Shown: piece after piece, positions 1 through 5,391 of the stretch
Layout of the letters: every line of letters starts with the position of its first letter
Numbering within the stretch: position 1 is the first letter of the stretch
Source: Massilia sp.
GTDB lineage: Bacteria > Pseudomonadota > Gammaproteobacteria > Burkholderiales > Burkholderiaceae_D
NCBI GenBank assembly: GCA_028291845.1
Contig: JAQGNM010000472.1
Coordinates: 1-10,657 of the forward strand
Length of the DNA: 10,657 bases
Direction: 5' to 3'
The notes under the pieces: model-generated
Databases searched by the model: none
What the model saw: the letters and a program-made list of their open reading frames with translations, nothing else
Told to the model about the DNA's origin: nothing
Position numbers and translations under genes: made by a program

Positions 1-63
1 AGACATGTCGCTTAGGAAAAAGACCTGTTGCCGGATCCTCACTACACTTTTTTCACGCTGGCA

Positions 64-80
64 GGCTGCCCAAGGCAGCC
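64..80. other. perfect 7-bp stem-loop in the leader of the outer-membrane gene
   Basis: GGCTGCC (64-70) and GGCAGCC (74-80) are exact reverse complements around the 3-base loop CAA. On the + strand it is followed by GCTTTAG, too short a T-run for a good intrinsic terminator. It could be the end of an upstream transcript or a 5'-leader hairpin of the gene starting at 131. The stem is certain; its role is not known. Confidence 0.4.
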
Positions 81-130
81 GCTTTAGCCCAACACTGGAT
101 TCACAAGAAATCCAGATAAACAATGGAGAC

Positions 131-1129
131 ATGATGCAAAATTTCAGTTCCCTCGCCCGCTGGGCGATACCATTTTCTCTGGCGCTCTGCACCTGCAATG
201 CCGGCGCGGTACCGCCTGCCGTCAATCTGCCGAACGGACTGAACCTTGGCGGCACATCGTTTCTGGACGGCTTTGGCGGGCAACCCGGCGACTTGGCCCT
301 GCAAGGCTATTACAGCTATACGCATTCCACGGTAATGCGCACGGAAAATGGCGACAGCTCGCCGTTGTTTAACCAACCCAAGGTCACCAGCTCTGCCTAT
401 ATTTTCCAGACGCTGTATCAGTTCCCGACCACGACTAAAGTGATGGGTGGCTCGCCTGGCCTGGACCTCATGATCCCGGTGGTCAACTTGAATGCCTCAT
501 TCGCGCCGCCGCCGCCGGGACCGGGCTTGTCCCTCCAGCCGATAGGTAGCGGTGTTGGCGACATCACGGCCGGACTGTTTGTCCAATGGGATCCCGCACT
601 CGTGGATGGCAACCCGTTCTTCGTCGCCCGTGCGGAGGTGTTTGCCATGATGCCGACAGGTCGGTATTCGCCACGTGCCGACATGAACATAGGTAACAAT
701 CAGTGGGCGCTCGGCGCGATGGTGGCCACCACCTTCCTGCTTGGTCCCAAATGGGAAGTGAGCCTGCGCCCTCAATACGTCTACAGCTTCAAGAATACCG
801 ATCCGGCCAGCAGCTTGCCGCTGGATCCCTGGGTAGCCGATACGCAGGCCGGCCAAGCTGCGTCCATTAACTTCGCCGCGTCGTATAAGGCTGCGCAATG
901 GTTACGGATCGGCCTCAATGGTTATTACTTGCGCCAGCTTACCGATGACCAGATCAATGGGCAAACCTTGCGCGGATCGAGGGAGACGGCGCTGGGATTC
1001 GGCCCCGGATTCATGGCCGACGTCGGCAAATCCGACAAGGTCTGGCTCAACCTGTACCGCGAGACATCGGTACGTAATCGATTCAGCAATGATGCGGTAG
1101 CCACCCTGCGTTGGATCCACATCTTTTAA
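131..1129 (+). CDS. outer-membrane beta-barrel protein, phenol MetA / SphA-like 'transporter' family
   Basis: This encodes a predicted outer-membrane barrel of the family annotated as transporter or 'MetA-pathway of phenol degradation' protein, thought to pass hydrophobic or aromatic small molecules. The reading frame is open from position 5, but the ATG pair at 131/134 follows GGAG (125-128) and begins a clear signal peptide: residues 1 to about 26, a hydrophobic stretch WAIPFSLALC, with likely cleavage near NAGA. Starting at 131 gives 332 residues. The mature part has alternating aromatic and polar strands (ALQGYYSYTH, WEVSLRPQYVYSF, WLRIGLNGYYLRQL) and ends in WIHIF; a C-terminal Phe is the usual BamA recognition signal of barrels. 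A Pro-rich loop APPPPGPG lies in the middle. Third-position GC is lower than in the other genes, so its history may differ. It converges on the GntR gene; the 122-base gap (1130-1251) holds only a weak 5-bp stem (1187-1191/1198-1202). A role with the cluster is unproven. Confidence 0.8.
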   Translation: MMQNFSSLARWAIPFSLALCTCNAGAVPPAVNLPNGLNLGGTSFLDGFGGQPGDLALQGYYSYTHSTVMRTENGDSSPLFNQPKVTSSAYIFQTLYQFPTTTKVMGGSPGLDLMIPVVNLNASFAPPPPGPGLSLQPIGSGVGDITAGLFVQWDPALVDGNPFFVARAEVFAMMPTGRYSPRADMNIGNNQWALGAMVATTFLLGPKWEVSLRPQYVYSFKNTDPASSLPLDPWVADTQAGQAASINFAASYKAAQWLRIGLNGYYLRQLTDDQINGQTLRGSRETALGFGPGFMADVGKSDKVWLNLYRETSVRNRFSNDAVATLRWIHIF

Positions 1130-1251
1130 ACCAATTTTGTTACGGCACCATCCGGCAACGATGAAATTTTTGATTTGTAATATTGGGCCGGACAGCGCCG
1201 GCGACGCTCAAGGCTGAAGACGGGGATTTGTTCTGAAATCGCCGCGCAAGC

Positions 1252-2001
1252 CTACGTCATCCCCAGCATCCGCGCGAGGCCCTTGCCCGACTTTTCGCTG
1301 ACCAGGTGGATGCGCTGCTCCAGCACCGACAGGTGGGCCTGCATGCGGCGGATGGCGCCCTCGGCATCGCCGTTTTCGATGCAGTCGACAATGCCGGTAT
1401 GCTCGTCGTGCTCGCAGCAGGCATGGCCTCCCGGTTCGTGCAGGGCGACGATCAGCGAGCAGCGCGACAGCAGTTCTCCCAGGTAGCGTTGCAGGATCGG
1501 GTTATGCGACAACTCGGCAACGTGCAAATGGAAGCTGGTGGCCAGTCGCGCCCAGTCGGTCTGCTTGGAGGTATGCATGACCGCCTGCTCGTCTTCCAGG
1601 TGCCGGCGCAGCCTGGCCACGTCGGCCTTGCCGGCTTTGCGTACCGCCAGCGTGACGATCGCCGTCTCGAGCGCCTGGCGGGCTTCGAAGATCTGCTGTA
1701 TTTCTTCCGGCGTCGGCATGGCGACGATGGCCCCGCGGTTCGGTCGCAACTGCACGATGTGCTCGTGCGCCAGCCGCTGCAGCGCCTTCTGGACCGTGGT
1801 CCGGCCGACATTGAACAGTTCGCACAGCGCCGCTTCCGGTAATTTGGTACCGGGCGCGAGGCGCTGTCCCATCACGCTGTCGAAAATGGTCTGGTAGATG
1901 CGGTCGGTCGCGGCGTCGACCGCATCGCCGCGATCGGGTGCGGCGACGGCGGCTCGGGTGCGGGAGGTGGAGGTGGAGGCGGATTTTGTCATTTCAGGCA
2001 C
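1252..2001 (-). CDS. GntR-family transcriptional regulator, FCD (FadR-type) domain
   Basis: This is a DNA-binding regulator. Residues about 30-95 form the GntR winged helix: RIYQTIFDSVMGQRLAPGTKL, then ELFNVGRTTVQKALQRLAHE as the recognition helix, and the wing LRPNRGAIVAMP. Residues about 100-235 form the helical FCD effector domain, with FHLHVAELSHN (157-167), H201 and H223 at the usual metal/effector positions. The Asp normally four residues before the FH histidine is Ala154 here. The first 28 residues are a low-complexity Ser/Thr/Arg/Ala tail. The start is uncertain: GTG at 2001 or ATG at 1992, neither with a clear Shine-Dalgarno. It lies 24 bases after the amidase, so it is probably the last gene of the same transcript. 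Being local, it is the prime candidate to bind the inverted repeats at 4378-4402 and 8668-8696, with an amide or carboxylate as ligand. That role is inference. Confidence 0.9.
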   Translation of the reverse strand: MPEMTKSASTSTSRTRAAVAAPDRGDAVDAATDRIYQTIFDSVMGQRLAPGTKLPEAALCELFNVGRTTVQKALQRLAHEHIVQLRPNRGAIVAMPTPEEIQQIFEARQALETAIVTLAVRKAGKADVARLRRHLEDEQAVMHTSKQTDWARLATSFHLHVAELSHNPILQRYLGELLSRCSLIVALHEPGGHACCEHDEHTGIVDCIENGDAEGAIRRMQAHLSVLEQRIHLVSEKSGKGLARMLGMT

Positions 2002-2025
2002 GCGGGAGTATCGGGCTGCGCATAT

Positions 2026-3264
2026 TTATATTCCGTGCATCAGGGTTACGGCAAGATCGACGGCAAGATCCACCAGAGCCCGGTCGCTTCCGGCCGGCCC
2101 CAGCAACGAGATTCCGACCGGCAAGCCATCAGCCGACATGAACGGGATGCTGACCTGTGGCAGCCCGGCCAGGCCGGCAACGCAAGCGATGCGGAAAGTG
2201 CGGGCGCGCAGCTGGTCGACTTCGTCGCCACTGGCGGTGAGCAGCGGTGCGACGCCGGCGGCCGATGGCACCACGGCCACGCCGTCGCTGCCCAGCAGCT
2301 TGCGCACCGCGGCGGCGATCCCGGCCTGCCTGGCAACAGCTGCTGCCGCCGCGGCGTCACTGATCCGACGCGCCGCATCCCAGCGCCCGGCCACTGCGGG
2401 ACCGAACACTGGCTGGTGCTGCCCGATCCATGCGCCATGCACCTGCCACGCCTGGTATCCCGACGCCATTATATAGGTCTGGCGCCATGCTTCCAGGTCG
2501 CTGCCCTCGGAACTGCCGGCCACCCTGCCCCGCCACGTCGGCATACTGCGGCCGAGCGCGGCGAATACCTGTTCGGCCGCCGCATGGAAGGCCGCGTCGG
2601 CTTGCTCGAGCATGTCGGTCAACATGAATGCGCGCCGAAATTGGGGCGTGGTCGACGACGGCAGCAGGACCTCGGCAACCCGCCTGAACGTGTCCGCATC
2701 GTGGGCAAGCCAGGTCGGCGTATCGAAACCCGGCGACAGCGGCACCATCGCGCTGGCTGGCAGCAGGCCATGGGTGGTGCGCAGTCCCCACAGGCCGCAG
2801 TAGCTGGCCGGAACCCGGGTCGAACCGCCGGTATCGGTGCCCAGCGCAAAGTCGCACAAACGGGCCGCCACGGCCGCCGCCGATCCGCTCGACGAGCCGC
2901 CTGGCACGCGCCCCGGTGCGCGCGTATTGATGGGCGTACCGTAATGGACGTTGTCACCGTTGATGCTGTACGCCAGTTCATCGGTCAGGGTTTTTCCGAC
3001 CAGGGTGGCGCCGGCGGCGAGCAGGCTGTCGATCAGCGGGCTGCTGGCGGTCGCTGCCGGATGGGTGGCCAGCCAGTCCGGGTTGCCGGCCCCGGTGACA
3101 TGGCCAGCCACGTCGAAGAGATCCTTGGCGGCAAACATCAGGCCGGCCAGCGGCCCCCCCGCCCTTCCCGCGATGACGAAACGGCCGTGCGGCACCCATG
3201 CGCCAACGCTGTCGACGATGGGAAATGTGGACTCGGCCTCGGCAAGGCTGGTTTGCGTGTTCAT
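2026..3264 (-). CDS. amidase-signature family hydrolase (AMI1 / AtzE-like)
   Basis: This 412-residue cytoplasmic amidase would hydrolyse a carboxamide to a carboxylate and ammonia. The Ser-cisSer-Lys triad is complete: Lys47 in FAAKDLFDV, Ser124 in the Gly/Ser loop PGGSSSGSAAA (121-131), and nucleophile Ser148 in GTDTGGSTRVPAS (142-154). The 24-residue gap between the two serines is the family norm. Segments such as VTGAGNPDW, VGKTLTDELAYSINGDN and HYGTPIN resemble plant AMI1 (indole-3-acetamide hydrolase)/Toc64 amidases; this comparison is from memory. The ATG at 3264 follows GGAG with 7-base spacing and overlaps the stop of the deacetylase gene by ATGA, indicating translational coupling. 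No signal peptide is seen. With the PuuE-like gene upstream, it could act on the half-amide or ureido product of ring opening. Substrate specificity cannot be read from the sequence. No small AtzG/HpxX-like partner gene is seen. Confidence 0.92.
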   Translation of the reverse strand: MNTQTSLAEAESTFPIVDSVGAWVPHGRFVIAGRAGGPLAGLMFAAKDLFDVAGHVTGAGNPDWLATHPAATASSPLIDSLLAAGATLVGKTLTDELAYSINGDNVHYGTPINTRAPGRVPGGSSSGSAAAVAARLCDFALGTDTGGSTRVPASYCGLWGLRTTHGLLPASAMVPLSPGFDTPTWLAHDADTFRRVAEVLLPSSTTPQFRRAFMLTDMLEQADAAFHAAAEQVFAALGRSMPTWRGRVAGSSEGSDLEAWRQTYIMASGYQAWQVHGAWIGQHQPVFGPAVAGRWDAARRISDAAAAAAVARQAGIAAAVRKLLGSDGVAVVPSAAGVAPLLTASGDEVDQLRARTFRIACVAGLAGLPQVSIPFMSADGLPVGISLLGPAGSDRALVDLAVDLAVTLMHGI

Positions 3265-4286
3265 ACGGCTGCTCCATTAAATGTCGGGTGGGTCGGCTGC
3301 ATGGTCGTCGTCAGATCGAGCCTGTCGACATGCTGGCAGATGGCGCCGGGCGTGGTGATCCAGACATCGCCGCGCGCGCGGCACAGGTGCTCCAGCGCGC
3401 GCCGCAGGTGACGCAGCCGATACGGCTGGCCGATCAGGTAGGGATGCAGCGCGATGCCCATCACCAGCGGCTGCTGGCGCGACTGCTCCAGCATTTCATC
3501 GAAATTGTCGATGATCATCTGGGCGAAGTCCTTGCCGTCCATTTGACGCCCGATGATCATCGGGATGTCGTTGAGTTCCTGTGGATAGGGAATCGACCAC
3601 AGCGGGGTGCCGCTGCGCGTTTGCATCCGCACCGGCTGGTCGTCGTGGGCCCAGTTAAGCGTGTAGCGATAGCCGGTTTCGGCCAGCAGGTCTGGCGTGA
3701 CGTCGCTCTCGGAGATCCAGGGCGACAGCCAGCCGCCGGGCGCCTTGCCGCTGTGCGCCAGCATGCGCTCGCGGCAGTGTTCGAGCAGCAAGCGCTCCTG
3801 CGCTTCGGGCAAGATGCCCTGCTGGCGCGCGTTGGTATGGCCGTGGCCGATCAGTTCGTCGCCGCGTGCGACCCACGCGTCCATCAGCTCGGGGCAATGG
3901 TCGTACAGGGCGGTGTTGGCCAGTACCCCTGCCGGCAAGCCGAGCGCATCGAACAGTTCCAGGCAGCGCCATGCGCCGACCCGGTTGCCGTATTCGCGCC
4001 ACGCGTAATTCAATATGTCCGGTTCCGGGCAAACCGGGCCGATCCTGGCCCCCAGTCCTTCGCCGAACGCAAAGTGCTCGAGATTCAAGCCGAGGTAGAC
4101 CGCCAGCCTGGCGCCGTTGGGCCAGTTGTAGTCGGCGCGCCGGGTGATGGCGGAATATGGAAAGCGGCCATGGCCGCGCAAGGGTTCGAACCCGGGCATG
4201 GCCTGGGTGCCGAGCGGGCCCGGAGCGCTGCCGATTGTGGGCGCGGCGTGGTCGCTGATGCCAGATAACGGTGCAGTGTGCTTCAT
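3261..4286 (-). CDS. polysaccharide deacetylase-fold hydrolase, PuuE (allantoinase)-like
   Basis: This 341-residue protein has no signal peptide, so a cytoplasmic small-molecule role fits better than work on cell-wall glycan. The motifs follow the PuuE-type branch of the NodB fold: NWPNGARLAVYLGLNLEHF (54-72), REYGNRVGAWRCLELFDALG (97-116), ELIGHGHTNARQQG (144-157), GGWLSPW (184-190) and MGIALHPYLIGQPYR (276-290). Candidate active-site histidines are H148, H150 and H281. Relatives include cofactor-independent allantoinase PuuE and, as I recall, some bacterial cyclic-imide hydrolases. Either activity, opening a cyclic amide ring, suits a gene coupled to an amidase. An upstream in-frame ATG at 4307 exists, but the ATG at 4286 is chosen because AGGAGAG (4296-4290 on this strand) sits just before it. 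It is the first gene of the leftward operon, divergent from the transporter genes. The fold assignment is sure; the substrate is not. Confidence 0.88.
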   Translation of the reverse strand: MKHTAPLSGISDHAAPTIGSAPGPLGTQAMPGFEPLRGHGRFPYSAITRRADYNWPNGARLAVYLGLNLEHFAFGEGLGARIGPVCPEPDILNYAWREYGNRVGAWRCLELFDALGLPAGVLANTALYDHCPELMDAWVARGDELIGHGHTNARQQGILPEAQERLLLEHCRERMLAHSGKAPGGWLSPWISESDVTPDLLAETGYRYTLNWAHDDQPVRMQTRSGTPLWSIPYPQELNDIPMIIGRQMDGKDFAQMIIDNFDEMLEQSRQQPLVMGIALHPYLIGQPYRLRHLRRALEHLCRARGDVWITTPGAICQHVDRLDLTTTMQPTHPTFNGAAV

Positions 4287-4289
4287 TTT

Positions 4290-4296
4290 CTCTCCT
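4290..4296 (-). promoter_or_regulatory. ribosome binding site setting the start of the PuuE-like gene
   Basis: Read on the minus strand the bases are AGGAGAG followed by AAA and ATG (4286). The AGGAG core is 5 bases from that ATG, while the upstream ATG at 4307 has nothing comparable, so translation most likely begins at 4286. Confidence 0.8.
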
Positions 4297-4377
4297 GGTT
4301 GCGCCAAATTGATGCGCGTGATTTGCTTCTGGTCGGTCCTGTCACCCGGATTGCTGCGAATAACAAGGCAATCCTGC

Positions 4378-4402
4378 CGACAAAACGATGCTTTCTTTGT
4401 TG
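4378..4402. promoter_or_regulatory. inverted-repeat operator candidate in the divergent control region
   Basis: CGACAAAA (4378-4385), 9 bases, then CTTTGTTG (4395-4402) form an 8-bp inverted repeat with two mismatches. The site ends 15 bases before the -24 element at 4418, about -66 to -42 of the predicted start. A perfect version with the same 9-base spacer lies next to the second sigma-54 promoter (8672-8696). It also falls in the only region that could hold the promoter for the leftward operon, so one protein could control both directions. The local GntR/FCD regulator or an unseen enhancer-binding protein are the candidates. Confidence 0.5.
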
Positions 4403-4417
4403 CCTATGTGTTGTGTA

Positions 4418-4433
4418 TGGCACGAGCCTTGCA
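4418..4433 (+). promoter_or_regulatory. sigma-54 (RpoN) -24/-12 promoter of the transporter operon
   Basis: The bases TGGCACGAGCCTTGCA match the sigma-54 consensus TGGCACG-N4-TTGC(A/T) throughout, with GG (4419-4420) and GC (4431-4432) exactly 10 bases apart. The predicted start is near 4444, leaving a leader of about 72 bases before the permease gene at 4516. Such promoters need an ATP-driven enhancer-binding protein; none is encoded here. Confidence 0.85.
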
Positions 4434-4466
4434 TAACTCGTGCCGGGGGAGCTTTCCCTCGTCCGC

Positions 4467-4507
4467 CTCCCAAATCGGGAGCGGTCATGACGGAGTCGAA
4501 TCGGGAG
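4467..4507 (+). repeat. duplicated AATCGGGAG with facing CTCCC in the permease leader
   Basis: AATCGGGAG occurs at 4473-4481 and again at 4499-4507. The second copy contains the Shine-Dalgarno (GGGAG, 4503-4507) of the gene at 4516. CTCCC (4467-4471) can pair with either GGGAG: the near copy makes a small hairpin and leaves the ribosome site free, the far copy hides it. The repeat is certain; a regulatory switch is speculation. Confidence 0.3.
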
Positions 4508-4515
4508 AATGAACA

Positions 4516-5391
4516 ATGCTGTTATCTGCGCTTATTAGCGGCTTTAGCCTGGGAAGCATGTACGGGCTGATGGCACTGGGTTTTTACATCACCTACGCGG
4601 TGTCCGGCACGGTCAATTTCGCCCAGGGCAGTTCGATGATGCTGGGCGCGGTCCTGTGCTTCTGCTTTGCGCAGACGCTTGGCTGGCCAATGTGGCTCGC
4701 GGTGGTGGTGGCGCTGGCGCTGTGCGCGGTCTACGGCCTGCTGGTCGAATTCCTGGCGGTGCGCCCATTCACCAGCCGCGGCTCCAACACCTGGCTGATT
4801 TCGACGGTGGCGCTCGGGATCGTGCTCGACAACGTGGTGCTGCATACCTTCGGCAAGGAGCCGCGCAGCCTGCCTTCGCCGCTGCCGTCCACACCCCTTG
4901 AAATCGGCGGCGTCGGGCTGGGCGTGTATCCGCTGCATGTGCTGATCCCGCTGGTCGGGCTGGCGCTGGCCGCCGGGCTCAATGCGGTATCGCGCCGCAC
5001 CCGCTGGGGGGTCGCCATGCTGGCGGTGGTGCAGAACCCCGGGGCCGCGCAGCTGATGGGCATTCCGATCAAGCGCACCATCGCTGCCGCGTTCGCGCTG
5101 TCGACCCTGCTCGCGGGCATCGCCGGCGTACTCATCGCGCCGCTGTTCAACGTCAACGCCGACATGGGAACGCTGTTCGGCCTGAAGGCCTTCGCCGTCG
5201 CCATCCTCGGCGGCATCACCAGCGCATGGGGCGTCGTGCTGGCCGGCCTGCTGTTCGGCATCGCCGAAGCGCTGGTGACGACCTCGTTAGGTTCCGGCTA
5301 TACGCAGATCATTACATTTTCGCTGGTCATCGCGGTGCTGGCAGTGCGCCCGAATGGTCTGTTCGGCGCGAAGGAGGTTAAAAAGGTATGA
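4516..5391 (+). CDS. ABC transporter permease, LivH type (HAAT family)
   Basis: This is one of the two inner-membrane permease subunits of a branched-chain-amino-acid-type importer; the other is the N-terminal part of the next gene. It has 291 residues, typical for LivH, with about eight hydrophobic segments. The N-terminal signature is clear: GSMYGLMALGFYITYAVSG then TVNFAQGSSMMLGA. Near the C-terminus is the permease loop FGLKAFAVAILGGITSAWG, whose family role is docking to the ATPases. The start ATG follows GGGAG (4503-4507) at 8 bases. Its stop overlaps the start of the fusion gene by ATGA, so the two are coupled. The family carries many substrates besides leucine and valine, including amides, urea and aromatic acids; the neighbouring hydrolases argue for an amide or ureide here. 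Expression should come from the sigma-54 promoter at 4418. Confidence 0.92.
   Translation: MLLSALISGFSLGSMYGLMALGFYITYAVSGTVNFAQGSSMMLGAVLCFCFAQTLGWPMWLAVVVALALCAVYGLLVEFLAVRPFTSRGSNTWLISTVALGIVLDNVVLHTFGKEPRSLPSPLPSTPLEIGGVGLGVYPLHVLIPLVGLALAAGLNAVSRRTRWGVAMLAVVQNPGAAQLMGIPIKRTIAAAFALSTLLAGIAGVLIAPLFNVNADMGTLFGLKAFAVAILGGITSAWGVVLAGLLFGIAEALVTTSLGSGYTQIITFSLVIAVLAVRPNGLFGAKEVKKV

Noticed and set aside
51..80. Possible sigma-54 site around TGGCAGGCTGCC before the outer-membrane gene
   Set aside because: No GC lies 10 bases after the GG; the sequence is explained by the hairpin at 64-80.
1187..1202. GCCGG/CCGGC hairpin between the convergent genes as a terminator
   Set aside because: The stem is only 5 bp and no T-run follows on either strand.
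2035..4268. Long + strand open frames over the amidase and deacetylase genes
   Set aside because: The minus-strand genes have intact catalytic motifs and coupled starts; the + frames have low-complexity Arg/Gly/His-rich products.
4351..4390. Sigma-70-like promoter for the leftward hydrolase operon (TTGTCG at 4382-4377 read on the minus strand)
   Set aside because: No convincing -10 box at 16-18 bases; a promoter must lie in 4287-4500, but I cannot place it.
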